Assembly (NCBI GenBank): GCA_035277525.1 | Contig: DATEKH010000106.1 | Coordinates: 8,143-72,142, forward strand | Reading direction: 5' to 3' | From: CAIKMD01 sp035277525 | Lineage (GTDB): Bacteria; Pseudomonadota; Alphaproteobacteria; ATCC43930; CGMCC-115725 | DNA length: 64,000 nucleotides | Translations under genes and position numbers: made by a program | Shown here: positions 1-8,628 of the stretch, piece by piece | Numbering within the stretch: the first letter of the stretch is position 1 | How the letters are laid out: every line of letters begins with the position of its first letter | The notes under the pieces: generated by a model | Told to the model about the DNA's origin: nothing | Seen by the model: only the letters and a program-made list of their open reading frames with translations | Database searches by the model: none

Positions 1-1364
1 GCCCCCACCGCATCGACCACCCGCTCGACGAAGCTGTCGACGACAAAGAAGGAGCGCAGATCATTGCCTTGTCCGGGACGCACGGTGAGTACACCGCGGT
101 CGCCGAGCTTCAGAATAACCATTCGGCACGCCGCCTCTTCATGGAGCTGCGCCGCAAGCGGACGCACGCCTGTATCTTGATCGGCGAGCGCAAAGCGCGC
201 CTCGCGCTCATTCGGCGTCAGGAGATCGAAACCCTTGAATTCGAGAATATTGCCCCAACGTGACGCCACCTGGCTGTCCGCGACGCGGAACGCGCTCCGC
301 GGGATCGCCTCGATCAGGGCGGGGATGGTTCGCCGATTAAACACGCCATGGCGAAAATCGCTGAATACCACAGCTTGCGCTGGGACCTCGACAAGTTGTT
401 GCGCAATCGTGCCGAGCACGTGATCGGAAATCGAGCGGTTGTCGAGCGTGTCGACCTTCAGGAGGCGATAATCGCTGCAGACAAAGGCATTCTTGTTCGT
501 TGTAGGCCGCGTCTTGTCGATAACAGGCTTTACCGTGACCCCCAGTTTCTCGAGGCCGCTTACGACGAAATCCTTGAGCGGATCGTCGCCCAATACGGTC
601 GAAAATGTCACACTCGCGCCAGCAGCCGAGAGATGCGCCGCGACAATAGCCGCACCGCCTATATAGTCCTGGCGTCCATCATAGCGCACACTCGGCGTCG
701 GAGTCTTGGTCATCCCGCCGATCATGGTCGTATGCGTCAAGCTGTCCACGATCGTATCGCCTACGACGTGAACCTTGATCCCGGTGAATTTGTCGAGCGC
801 GTGGCGCAACCGATCAAAGTTCAACCCCTCGGCCTGCAATAGCATCAAGAGTTTGTCCACAGAGATATCAGGCGGCCCAGATTCAATGATCGCCGAGGAA
901 GAGAAGACGATATCTCCGGGCGTAAAAAGGATCTCGCCGCCGTATGATTCTATCGTCTCGAGCTCCTCGCGAGTTTTCGGATGAAGCCCCCCATCTTGAT
1001 ACTCATAACCCTTGGCGAAGAAGTCCGGTTGAATCCGCGTGATGTTTTCGATCGGCGTAGCGCTCTCGTCTATTACAACGTAATCGACCATCTCGAGTGC
1101 CGCCAAGTTCAGGGCACGAAGCTCCTGCGGTACAAAGGGACGGTAATGCGCCTTCGTGATGTGGATGTCGCCCGTGAGACTCGCGACCAGGATGTCGGCT
1201 TTGCTCTTCGCATAGAGCAAATGCCGAATATGCCCAGGATGGACGAGGTCGAAGACGCCGTGGCACATGACGATGCTGCTCTTGCGCGGCCGCGGGCCAA
1301 GTATACGGCAGAGCTCGTCCGTGGTCTTGATCTTGTGTCGATATTGATCCGAATAAGTCGTCAT
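1..1364 (-). CDS. HldE-like bifunctional sugar nucleotidyltransferase / PfkB kinase, reversed domain order (3' end beyond window)
   Basis: The frame opens at the ATG at 1364 and runs off the left edge, showing about 454 residues. Residues ~30-170 are a cytidylyltransferase-like nucleotidyltransferase with HPGH at 42-45. From ~195 on there is a PfkB-type sugar kinase with a GGAAIVAAH segment; the visible frame ends in DAVGA, where the C-terminal PfkB signature (DxxGAGD) is expected. In E. coli HldE the kinase comes first, so the order here is reversed. The likely role is phosphorylation and nucleotide activation of a heptose phosphate in the cytoplasm, together with GmhA and GmhB at 7365-8609. 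Its ATG overlaps the stop of the preceding epimerase (ATGA), so the two are translationally coupled. The exact substrate is inferred. Confidence 0.85.
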   Translation of the reverse strand, partial: MTTYSDQYRHKIKTTDELCRILGPRPRKSSIVMCHGVFDLVHPGHIRHLLYAKSKADILVASLTGDIHITKAHYRPFVPQELRALNLAALEMVDYVVIDESATPIENITRIQPDFFAKGYEYQDGGLHPKTREELETIESYGGEILFTPGDIVFSSSAIIESGPPDISVDKLLMLLQAEGLNFDRLRHALDKFTGIKVHVVGDTIVDSLTHTTMIGGMTKTPTPSVRYDGRQDYIGGAAIVAAHLSAAGASVTFSTVLGDDPLKDFVVSGLEKLGVTVKPVIDKTRPTTNKNAFVCSDYRLLKVDTLDNRSISDHVLGTIAQQLVEVPAQAVVFSDFRHGVFNRRTIPALIEAIPRSAFRVADSQVASRWGNILEFKGFDLLTPNEREARFALADQDTGVRPLAAQLHEEAACRMVILKLGDRGVLTVRPGQGNDLRSFFVVDSFVERVVDAVG

Positions 1365-2365
1365 GCAATGCGCTTCGACCCAAGATAATCGAACCACGTC
1401 CGTGTCGCCTGCGCAATTGATTCCGCGTCCCAGAGCGGTGCGTCGCGCCATTTCTCGATCTCGGCCATCATCCTCGCCACTCCCTCCTCGAAGCTCACAC
1501 GCGGGGTCCAGCCCAAATCTGCCGTGATACGCCTGATATCCGCCCAGGTGACATCAGGCTCGCCGGGGCGTTTCGGAATATAGGTGACGTCGCCGCCGAT
1601 TAGCTCGACAAGGCGATTGATCGATTGCGGATTGCCGGCTCCCAAATTCCAGATCCGCCCATCGAGCGCCGTCTCGGCCGCACGCAGAAAGGCATCGGCA
1701 ACATCGCTCACATAGACGAAATCCCGTCTTTGCGTCCCGTCGCCGACCACCGTAAAGGGCTTATCTGCGAGCTTTTGCTTGAAAAAGACGCCGAACACGG
1801 CGCCATAGGCCCCGGTCGTGCGCACGCGAACGCCGTAGGCGTTGAAGATCCGGATCGAGTTGACCGGTAGGCGATAGACTTGGTGCCAATGGAGCACTGC
1901 CTGCTCGCCTTGATACTTCGATAGCGCATAAGGATACTGCGGCGCGATCGGGTGATCCTCGCGCGTCGGCGCTGCGGCAAGACCGTAGCACGAGGAGGAG
2001 GCCGCGTAGAGGAACTTTTTTACGCACGCGGATCGAGCTGCCTCGAGCACTCGCACCGTACCCTGCACATTGGTGTCCATGTACTCGATGGGGCGCTCGA
2101 TCGAAGGGACGATGTCACCGATTCCGGCGAAATGGAAGACGTAATCAACATCGCCGAAGAGAGAGGAACCAGGCTCCAGCGAGCGTATGTCGCAACGCTC
2201 GAGCACCAAATTCGTGTCATGCGCATGGTGGGCGAGGTTGCTTTCGCGTCCACCTACCAGATTATCAATCACGCGCACACGAAAGTTGTGCGCTAAGAGG
2301 CAATCGACCATATGGCTGCCGATGAAACCGGCACCGCCGGTCACGACGGCCGTCCACCCGGTCAT
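1361..2365 (-). CDS. NAD-dependent nucleotide-sugar epimerase/dehydratase (extended SDR)
   Basis: A 334-residue extended short-chain dehydrogenase. The dinucleotide motif GGAGFIG is at 10-16 and the catalytic pair Y146/K150 lies in YALSK, with a Ser-rich stretch just before it. Length and layout fit the UDP-glucose 4-epimerase / dTDP-glucose dehydratase / heptose epimerase family; I cannot choose among these. It is the third gene of a leftward operon (transaldolase, epimerase, this gene, HldE-like protein). Both of its ends overlap neighbours by ATGA, which suggests fixed protein ratios. The likely role is epimerising or reducing the nucleotide-activated heptose or hexose of this locus. Confidence 0.88.
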   Translation of the reverse strand: MTGWTAVVTGGAGFIGSHMVDCLLAHNFRVRVIDNLVGGRESNLAHHAHDTNLVLERCDIRSLEPGSSLFGDVDYVFHFAGIGDIVPSIERPIEYMDTNVQGTVRVLEAARSACVKKFLYAASSSCYGLAAAPTREDHPIAPQYPYALSKYQGEQAVLHWHQVYRLPVNSIRIFNAYGVRVRTTGAYGAVFGVFFKQKLADKPFTVVGDGTQRRDFVYVSDVADAFLRAAETALDGRIWNLGAGNPQSINRLVELIGGDVTYIPKRPGEPDVTWADIRRITADLGWTPRVSFEEGVARMMAEIEKWRDAPLWDAESIAQATRTWFDYLGSKRIA

Positions 2366-3357
2366 TTCACCCCGAGACGCTTCATCGTGCGCACATTGTA
2401 GTACCAGTCGTCATCGAAACTGTCGTCGAGCAGATGGTTGCTAAAAGCACGCACAAGATCGCGGATCGCGTCCTCGATCGTGCGTTTAGGCCTATAATCG
2501 AGGACACGATAGATTTTGTCCGAATTCACATGATAAGACCGATTATCGTTCGAAGGCGTCGTGACAATATCGATTTTGCCTTTTTCAGGCATTTCCTCGC
2601 TCACAACCTTCTGCGCCATTACCGCAATGTCGGCAATCGAGTGATTTTCGTAGCCGATATTGAAGGTCTCGCCCTGGATTTTCGCGTGCGGTGCCGTCAG
2701 CATCAGCAAATAGGCATCGACCATATCCTCGATATGGAGATTAGGACGCATTTGCGTTCCGCCAAAGACAGTGATTACGCCCTTGTTGACCGCGTGGTTG
2801 GTGAGGATATTGACCGAGAGATCGAGCCGCGTGCGCGGGCTATAACCGCAGAGCGTCGCCGGCCGCATGACCACACAAGTGAAATTATCCGTCTTGTGTT
2901 TCCACAAAATCGGCTCGCACATCCCCTTGAACTTGTTGTAGAGCGTGAGCGGCAGAAGCGGATGGTCTTCGGTTACATCGGGCGAATTGCTGACACCATA
3001 GACAGAGCTTGACGAGCAATAGACGAAGCGCCTCACGCCGGCATTCTTCGCCGCCACGACCATCGGCTCGAAGCAGTCGTAATTAATTGTCTTCGACAGA
3101 TTCTCGTCGAGCTCGAAGCTGGCATCGTTGGAAATACATGCAAGATGCAGGACCGCGTCCTGACCCGCGAAGGCCGCCGCCAATTTTTCGGTTTCGCGTA
3201 TATCGCCCTTGATCACGCACAGCTTCGGATCATTGGGCAATCGGCAGCCAAAGAACAAGCTGTCGTAGACCGTGACCGCATATCCTTCGCTGAGAAGTCG
3301 TGGCGTAAGTACATGGCCGACATAACCGGCGCCACCTGTGACAAGAACTTTTTTCAT
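2362..3357 (-). CDS. NAD-dependent nucleotide-sugar epimerase/dehydratase (extended SDR), second copy
   Basis: 331 residues, extended SDR fold: GGAGYVG at 8-14 and catalytic Y140/K144 in YNKFK, preceded by CSSSSVYG. It resembles the product of 16557-17660 more than its immediate neighbour: both share AGVRRF followed by a Ser-rich run, and an NDNRSY or GDNRSY segment near the C-terminus. That places them in one sub-family of surface-sugar SDRs. The stop overlaps the ATG of the next gene by 4 bp. It is probably an NDP-sugar 4-epimerase or reductase acting on the heptose-type sugar of this operon; the substrate is not readable from sequence. Confidence 0.88.
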   Translation of the reverse strand: MKKVLVTGGAGYVGHVLTPRLLSEGYAVTVYDSLFFGCRLPNDPKLCVIKGDIRETEKLAAAFAGQDAVLHLACISNDASFELDENLSKTINYDCFEPMVVAAKNAGVRRFVYCSSSSVYGVSNSPDVTEDHPLLPLTLYNKFKGMCEPILWKHKTDNFTCVVMRPATLCGYSPRTRLDLSVNILTNHAVNKGVITVFGGTQMRPNLHIEDMVDAYLLMLTAPHAKIQGETFNIGYENHSIADIAVMAQKVVSEEMPEKGKIDIVTTPSNDNRSYHVNSDKIYRVLDYRPKRTIEDAIRDLVRAFSNHLLDDSFDDDWYYNVRTMKRLGVK

Positions 3358-3406
3358 ACCGGGTATCGACCTCGACTAATGCGGGCAATTCCCGCCCGAG
3401 ACATCT

Positions 3407-4129
3407 TCAGCTCCGAGCTCCGCCGATCGCATAGCCGGCGGCGGTCGCATCTTTGTGGAACATTTCGACTGTCTCGAGAGAGTAGGCCATGAGGTCCTTG
3501 CCGACCAGCGAGAGTTTCGACAAAAGATCATTCGTCACTGTGATGATGTGACAACCGATCGCGTTGGCCTGGAAAATGTTCAAGAGCTCGCGCGGTGAGG
3601 CCCAAATCAACTCTGCATTTGGTCGATCTGCCATGATGCGAAGCGCCTCGCCCATATGGGGCACGGGATCGCGCCCGGTATCGGCAATCCGCCCGGCAAA
3701 GATCGAGATCAGTGCCGCCGCATGGGGCGCCAAAGCATTGGTAATCCGCCGCACCTGATCGAGCGTCATGACCGCAGTCACGTTGACGCTTACGCCAGCC
3801 TGCGACAGTTCCGCGATCACAGGTCCGCAAAACTCCCCTTTCGTGTTTGTGACCGGAATCTTGACGTTGACGTTAGATCCCCAAGAAGCAATCAGTTTAC
3901 CCTGTTCGACCATGCCCGCGAGATCATCGGCGAAGACCTCGAACGAGATCGGACGGTCGGGAATCGCCCTCAGCACGCGTCGCGCGAAGACTTCGTAATC
4001 CGCCACCCCTGCCTTGCGCATCAATGTCGGATTGGTAGTGAAACCCTTGATCCGGGGGTTTTCGTACATGCGCATCATGCCGTCGAAATCGGCACCGTCG
4101 GCGAATATTTTGACTCGCAGCTCAGCCAT
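3407..4129 (-). CDS. Transaldolase (TalC/FSA-type)
   Basis: 240 residues with the layout of short transaldolases (TalC or fructose-6-phosphate aldolase type): TTNPTL at 31-36 and the Schiff-base lysine K90 in NVNVKIPVTN. It is the first gene after the promoter at 4212-4240 and heads the epimerase/HldE-like operon. Transaldolases interconvert F6P, E4P, G3P and sedoheptulose-7-phosphate. Its place beside heptose genes suggests that it supplies sedoheptulose-7-phosphate, the substrate of GmhA; that link is inference. Alternative functions in the same family are fructose-6-phosphate aldolase or a sugar-modifying aldolase. Confidence 0.9.
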   Translation of the reverse strand: MAELRVKIFADGADFDGMMRMYENPRIKGFTTNPTLMRKAGVADYEVFARRVLRAIPDRPISFEVFADDLAGMVEQGKLIASWGSNVNVKIPVTNTKGEFCGPVIAELSQAGVSVNVTAVMTLDQVRRITNALAPHAAALISIFAGRIADTGRDPVPHMGEALRIMADRPNAELIWASPRELLNIFQANAIGCHIITVTNDLLSKLSLVGKDLMAYSLETVEMFHKDATAAGYAIGGARS

Positions 4130-4211
4130 GTTTGCCTTTCATCGCGCTTGGCCTCGTGACCCCAAAACGCCTGCGAAAAATCGAGCCCTAATATTCAATT
4201 TCCTGAAAAAT

Positions 4212-4240
4212 TGTATAGCAAGCGCCCTGCTTCGTCGCAA
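4212..4240 (-). promoter_or_regulatory. Sigma-70-like promoter of the transaldolase/heptose operon
   Basis: Read on the minus strand: TTGCGA (4240-4235), a 17-base spacer, then TATACA (4217-4212), followed by an AT-rich leader to the ATG at 4129. Spacing is ideal and both hexamers are close to consensus. The nearby insertion element starts about 65 bp upstream at 4306 and leaves the promoter intact. Confidence 0.55.
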
Positions 4241-4250
4241 GAATTCTTGC
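4237..4250. promoter_or_regulatory. Perfect 14-bp palindrome over the -35 box (operator candidate)
   Basis: GCAAGAATTCTTGC is a perfect inverted repeat that overlaps the -35 hexamer of the transaldolase promoter. This is where a dimeric repressor would compete with RNA polymerase. No adjacent regulator gene is visible. Confidence 0.45.
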
Positions 4251-4301
4251 AACTCCGAGTCGCACAGGAGGTCGCCTCCTCACCGACCAGGGTCGAGCCC
4301 C

Positions 4302-4305
4302 CTAG
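4302..4305. repeat. Target-site duplication CTAG, left copy
   Basis: CTAG immediately left of the insertion element, matching CTAG at 5679-5682 on its right side. As CTAG is itself palindromic, the exact boundary of element versus target could shift by a few bases. Confidence 0.55.
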
Positions 4306-5678
4306 GAGCCCGTCCAGATAGGTTTTGTACGGGGAGAGTTTGGTGACGATCTCCGATTCAAGCAGCGTTAGCGAGCTTGGTGAGATTGTGGGCGATGCAG
4401 ATCAAGGCCCATTCGGCGCTCACTTTCTCGATGCCGCGCAACAGGAACTGCCGGAAGCCTCTTGCCTGCTTGATTTGCCCGAACACCGGCTCGACGATTT
4501 GCTTCCTGAGCCTGTAGCGGCTTCGCCCGCCCGCCCGCTTGAGCTTTTGCCGCATGGCGCGCGTGAGCGGGAGAGCGATCTTCCGTTTGACGTGAGCCGG
4601 GTGCTTGGCTCGCCCCGTTGCGAGGTAAGCGCCGATCCCGCGCGCGGCCAAGGCCGCGAGGTTCGCCTCGCTGCAATAGCCGGCATCGGCGGAGGCTTCC
4701 TTGGGCTTGCGGCCGAGATTGTCCTCGATCGCATCGATGAGCGGTACGAGTTGATCCTGGTCGCTCGTGCTCGGTGTCAGGCCATGCGCCACGATGATCT
4801 GCGCCGTGCCATCCACGGCCGCCTGCGCATTCCAGCCTTGGATGTAGCCGTCCTTGGTCTTCAAGATGCGGCTTTCGGGGTCGGTGAAGTTGCGTTGCGC
4901 CTTGCCGTCGGGCTCGGTCTTCGGCGGGGGCGGCGATTTGCCCGTCTTTTTGCGGCTTTGCGTCTTGCGTTTCTCTTCCGCCTCGGTGCGGCGCCGCATC
5001 TCCTCTGCGGCGGCGGCTTTGGCGTCGGCCTCGAGCGCGGCCTTGGCCGCGCGAAGCTTCTCCAGTCGCTTTTGCTTGTCCGCCATCCAATCGGGCAGCT
5101 CATCGCCGCGCTTGTCGCCGTAGAGCTTGTCTTCCTCCGCATCGGCGGCCTCTGCCGCCTTAAGCCAGCGATCGACTTCGGCCCGCAGTTCCGCTTCCCG
5201 CTTCTTCATGCGCGCGTAGCTCATCGCTTTGTGTTTCGACGCATTCGCCTTGATCTTGGTGCCATCCAGCGCAACATGCCCGAGCGTCACCAGGCCCGCC
5301 TTCTCGGCCAGTTGCAAGACCTGCACGAACAGCCCGGCCAGGGCCTTCAAGTGCCGTTTGCGGAACTCCGAGATCGTGCGGAAGTCCGGCGGGTCGCCGG
5401 CGGCGATCATCATGAAGTCCGCCCGCCGTCATCAGCCGGGGGTCGAACGGCGACTGGCCAAGCCCGCTCGTGTAGCTGCCAACAATCGCGGAAAGATCAA
5501 GCTCCTCCCGCACCAGCGCCACAATCAGCCGCGATAGATGGTCCTTAGCTACGTGGTCGTGCACGCTCGGCGGCAGAAGCTGGACCTCATCGATCTTCCA
5601 CACGCGAAATCCCTTGCTCATAACCCAGCAAAGAATCAGACTCGCATCGCCTTGACAAGGGACTAATCAGACAGGCTC
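4306..5678 (-). mobile_element. IS1182-family insertion sequence, degenerate
   Basis: A 1373-bp element. It is flanked by CTAG at 4302-4305 and 5679-5682 and bounded by imperfect inverted ends that start GAGCCCGTC on the left and, reading inward, GAGCCTGTC on the right. The single transposase gene covers most of it, on the minus strand. The right CTAG contains the stop codon TAG of the ABC ATPase gene, so the element inserted at that stop without altering the protein. It separates the exporter genes from the transaldolase operon. The internal deletion in the transposase means it is unlikely to move on its own. Confidence 0.85.
4358..5621 (-). pseudogene. IS1182-family transposase, internal deletion plus frameshift
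   Basis: The 5' part (from ATG 5621) encodes the family N-terminus, with LLPPSVHDHVAKDHL and ending SPFDPRLMTA. The rest continues in another frame from about 5420: ADFMMIAAGDPPDF, GHVALDGTKIKANASKHK, a Lys/Glu-rich coiled stretch, DGYIQGWNAQAAVD, and a C-terminal part with VEPVFGQIKQARGF and the DDE-type glutamate. Known members carry about 20-25 residues (a LLLYGY...SSRKI segment) between the two halves. These are missing at ~5430, and the frame changes there, so roughly 70 bp were lost. The transposase should be inactive. Confidence 0.85.
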
Positions 5679-5682
5679 CTAG
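5679..5682. repeat. Target-site duplication CTAG, right copy, including the stop codon of the ABC ATPase gene
   Basis: CTAG directly follows the inverted end of the insertion element. Read on the minus strand, the ABC ATPase gene ends GGC-TAG here, so the duplicated target supplies the stop codon on the right side. Confidence 0.55.
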
Positions 5683-6449
5683 CCGGCCAGACTCGCTTCT
5701 TGAGCTTGTGCGGAATATTGATCAATGACTTCGTCAATAGGACCAAAGGCGACGATCTGACCGCGCTCCATGAGCATCGCCTTATTGCAGATATCCCTGA
5801 TCATCTGCATCGAATGGCTCGCGATCACTAGAATGCTAGACCGATCGATTAGTTCCTGCATGCGGCGCTCGGCGCGCTCCGCGAAGCGCGCATCTCCGGT
5901 TGCGAGTCCTTCATCAAGCAACAAGATGTCAGGATCGATCGACGTCGCAATGGCGAATCCGAGTCGCGTTAACATGCCTTGGGAATATGTTCTTACCGGC
6001 AGTGCCAAGTAATTGCCGAGTTCGCAGAATTCGACGATCTGCGGAAGTTTGCGCGCCACCTCCACCGCACTCATGCCGAGATACATGCCGCACGTCTTGA
6101 TATTCTCGTAGCCCGTATCGTCGCCATCGAGTCCAGGAGAGGCATTGAAAAGCGGTGAAATTCGCCCTTCGACTTCAATGCGCCCCGACACCGGCTCATA
6201 CACGCCAGCGAGCACGCGCAGCAGCGTCGATTTCCCTGCGCCATTATGTCCAAGCAGGCCAAGGCGGTCGCCATGTTCCAATTGAAAGGTAATGTTATCG
6301 AGCGCGCGCACGACGACGCGCCGCTGGTGCTCGCCCTCGCGGCGAATTAGACCGCCCGTTCGGGCGAAAATCGCCTGGCGAAAGCTCCGCGTCGAAGCCC
6401 CGTAGATCGGGTAATCGACTCGAACATTTTCGAGACAGATCGCTGCCAA
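5679..6449 (-). CDS. ABC exporter ATPase for surface polysaccharide (Wzt/KpsT-type)
   Basis: 256 residues. Walker A GHNGAGKST at 67-75, signature YSQGM at 155-159 and Walker B LLLDE at 176-180, followed by an H-loop (ASHSMQ). The short length without a C-terminal carbohydrate-binding domain resembles KpsT or TagH rather than long Wzt proteins. It powers export of an undecaprenyl- or lipid-linked glycan across the inner membrane with the permease encoded just upstream (12 bp gap). The stop codon lies inside the target duplication of the insertion element. Confidence 0.92.
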   Translation of the reverse strand: MAAICLENVRVDYPIYGASTRSFRQAIFARTGGLIRREGEHQRRVVVRALDNITFQLEHGDRLGLLGHNGAGKSTLLRVLAGVYEPVSGRIEVEGRISPLFNASPGLDGDDTGYENIKTCGMYLGMSAVEVARKLPQIVEFCELGNYLALPVRTYSQGMLTRLGFAIATSIDPDILLLDEGLATGDARFAERAERRMQELIDRSSILVIASHSMQMIRDICNKAMLMERGQIVAFGPIDEVIDQYSAQAQEASLAG

Positions 6450-6461
6450 AGTCTAACCCCG

Positions 6462-7253
6462 TCAAAGCCAATAGGCTATGCGGCGACGAAACCGCGCATA
6501 GAAGAACAGAGTCATGGCAAAGCCAAGGATTGTCACTGCCGCATCTACTTCATAGTTTAGTAGCGTCGGCATCTGTCCCAACAGCGGCGCGCGCACGACA
6601 TTGATCATGTGGTAGAGGGCATTGTAATTGACCAACGCGGCACGCGCTCCGAGTTGACCCGAGAACCAGAACACAGGCGTTACGAACATCAAAACTTGCA
6701 CCAGATTCGCGACGAGTTGCGGCACGTCGCGGAAGCGCGCGCTGATCATGCCCAAGAGCATGCTTATCCAAATGCCGTTGAGGGCGACGATAACAACGCC
6801 GGGAATGAAGAGGACCGTTGCCCAAGTTGGCGGAATCTGTAAAACGAGAAGGACAACGACCGCAATGACGAGATTATGAAGAAGGACGATAATATTTCGC
6901 CATACCATCATCCAATTGAGTACGGATAATGGGAAATTTAGCTGTTTGATCAGGCTTTCCGATTGCGTATAGGTCAGGCAGCCCTCGTTGATAATCGAAG
7001 CGACGAATGTCCAGCAAATCATCCCCGTGGTGACGAAGGGAAGATAATCGTGTAAATTCGTATGAAAGAGCGGCGCCCAGACGAGCCCCAACCCAGCCAC
7101 AAAGATTCCCAGGCTGAATGTGAACCATAAGGGGCCTAGTACGGTGCGGCGGTAGCGGCGCCTTATCTCCTGCCAACCAAGGCGTCCCCAAATCCGCCAC
7201 TTCACGAGACCGAGGATAACGTCTTTACAGGCTCGTCGGTAATCGGGCTTCAC
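6462..7253 (-). CDS. ABC-2 type polysaccharide export permease (Wzm/KpsM-type)
   Basis: 263 residues, with a basic amphipathic N-terminus (GWQEIRRRYRRTVLGPLW, typical of Wzm/TagG permeases) and about six membrane segments, the first at ~45-65 and the last at ~235-255. It pairs with the ATPase downstream to export a finished or lipid-linked glycan. A Wzx-like flippase is encoded at 37208-38728, so the window holds two different export routes, which may serve different glycans. Confidence 0.9.
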   Translation of the reverse strand: MKPDYRRACKDVILGLVKWRIWGRLGWQEIRRRYRRTVLGPLWFTFSLGIFVAGLGLVWAPLFHTNLHDYLPFVTTGMICWTFVASIINEGCLTYTQSESLIKQLNFPLSVLNWMMVWRNIIVLLHNLVIAVVVLLVLQIPPTWATVLFIPGVVIVALNGIWISMLLGMISARFRDVPQLVANLVQVLMFVTPVFWFSGQLGARAALVNYNALYHMINVVRAPLLGQMPTLLNYEVDAAVTILGFAMTLFFYARFRRRIAYWL

Positions 7254-7364
7254 GGTCTCAACGCAGAAGGAGGCGATGCTCGCGTTATTCTATCTCGGAG
7301 GACAGAGGGTTCAGCGCGGGTACACCGCCTAGCATTATTGTCCCCGCATTGCAACGCACTTCTT

Positions 7365-8012
7365 TCATCGCTTTTCAACCTTGTGATCGCGGTTCGTGAC
7401 TCGTTCCTCAACTTCGGCGCAGAGATAGTGGTAGATGCAGATATGCGCCTGTTGGATTAGGGGCGTGGATCGCGACGGCACGTCAAGCAGGATGTCGGCG
7501 CGAGACCCGAGGGCTGCGCCGCCTTGGCCAGTTAAAGCGATGATCCGCATGCCCTTTGCCTTTGCCGCTTCTGCAGCTGCAATCACGTTTTTTGAAGTAC
7601 CGCTGGTGCTTATCGCGAGAAGGATTCCGCCCCTCTCGCCGAAGGCTTCAACCTGGCGTGAGAAGACGCTGTCGTAGCTCACATCGTTGCTCCAGGCCGT
7701 CAGGACGGCGGGATCGGCGGAAAGGGCTATGGCTTTTAAGGCACGCCGCTCGCGCAGGTATCTCCCGACCAATTCTCCCGCGATATGCATCGCATCGGCC
7801 GCCGAGCCGCCGTTGCCGCAGACGAGCAACGCCTTTCCGGTGGAGAGAGCGGTAGCGATGGCATCAACCGCCTCCTCGACGCGAGCCACATCGAGCGATT
7901 CGCCAAGTGCTGAGAGCACGGCGCGGGAGGATTCGAGATAGGCCACAAATCCGCTCTTGGTCATGTTACGTCTTATGGCACCTGCCAACATGATTGGCCA
8001 GCCCTCGAACAT
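7365..8012 (-). CDS. gmhA: Sedoheptulose-7-phosphate isomerase
   Basis: 215 residues of the single-SIS-domain GmhA family. CGNGGSAADAMHIAGELVG carries the substrate loop and catalytic glutamate, ISTSGTSKN is the phosphate-binding SIS motif, and the C-terminal IQQAHICIYHYLC carries the catalytic histidine. It converts sedoheptulose-7-phosphate to D-glycero-D-manno-heptose-7-phosphate. The ATG at 7967 (MTKSGF) is an equally good start and gives the usual family length. It is divergent from gmhB (43 bp between start codons), so both may share a regulatory region. Confidence 0.93.
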   Translation of the reverse strand: MFEGWPIMLAGAIRRNMTKSGFVAYLESSRAVLSALGESLDVARVEEAVDAIATALSTGKALLVCGNGGSAADAMHIAGELVGRYLRERRALKAIALSADPAVLTAWSNDVSYDSVFSRQVEAFGERGGILLAISTSGTSKNVIAAAEAAKAKGMRIIALTGQGGAALGSRADILLDVPSRSTPLIQQAHICIYHYLCAEVEERVTNRDHKVEKR

Positions 8013-8054
8013 GGTAATGGACGAGGTCAGCTTTTCGCGTAAAATTCGTCGCGG

Positions 8055-8609
8055 ATGAAAAGACGCACTATTTTTCTCGATCGTGACGGTGTTCTCAACG
8101 CCAATATTGTGCGTGACGGCAAGCCATACGCGCCACGGAAACTAGAGGATTTTCATCTACTGCCCGGCGTCAAGTTGGCTTTAGATCACATCAAAAATGC
8201 CGGCTTCCTGGCAATTGTCGCTACAAATCAGCCCGACGTGGCTGCGGGACTCATGCCTCGAGCGACGGTGGAAGCGATGCATATCCAGCTCCGGAACCTC
8301 CTCCCTCTCGACGATATCGCGGTGTGCTGGCACCGCGACGCCGACCAATGCGCGTGTCGCAAGCCAAAACCGGGGCTACTCCTGGCCGCTGCCGCGAAGT
8401 GGGACATCGATCTGCCAAAGAGCTACATGATCGGCGATCGCTGGCGCGATATCGACGCGGGCAGGGCGGCAGGCTGCACGACGGTTCTGATCGACCACGG
8501 CCTTGTCCAAGAACGTAACACGAGTCCCGATTTGACAGCATCGTCGCTTGACGAAGCCATCACCCTCATTTTCTCACGGGAGCAAGAAAAATTCGCCCGA
8601 CAACGGTAA
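8055..8609 (+). CDS. gmhB: D-glycero-D-manno-heptose-1,7-bisphosphate 7-phosphatase
   Basis: 184 residues, HAD superfamily. LDRDGVLN holds nucleophile D9 and general acid D11, TNQP is motif II, and MIGDRWRDIDAG is motif IV. A Cys-x-His ... Cys-x-Cys set (CWH ... CAC) matches the structural zinc site of GmhB. It removes the 7-phosphate from heptose bisphosphate after the kinase step and before nucleotide activation. With gmhA, the HldE-like protein and the transaldolase, it completes an NDP-heptose route in this window. Confidence 0.92.
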   Translation: MKRRTIFLDRDGVLNANIVRDGKPYAPRKLEDFHLLPGVKLALDHIKNAGFLAIVATNQPDVAAGLMPRATVEAMHIQLRNLLPLDDIAVCWHRDADQCACRKPKPGLLLAAAAKWDIDLPKSYMIGDRWRDIDAGRAAGCTTVLIDHGLVQERNTSPDLTASSLDEAITLIFSREQEKFARQR

Positions 8610-8628
8610 CCAGTGCTGAGACACCCGA

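Noticed and set aside
1003..1416. 137-codon frame on the minus strand at the left edge
   Set aside because: Shadow of the HldE-like gene, whose correct frame carries HPGH and PfkB motifs and runs off the window.
4325..5548. 407-codon open frame on the plus strand across the insertion element
   Set aside because: Antisense of the transposase; Leu/Arg/Ala-rich with no motif.
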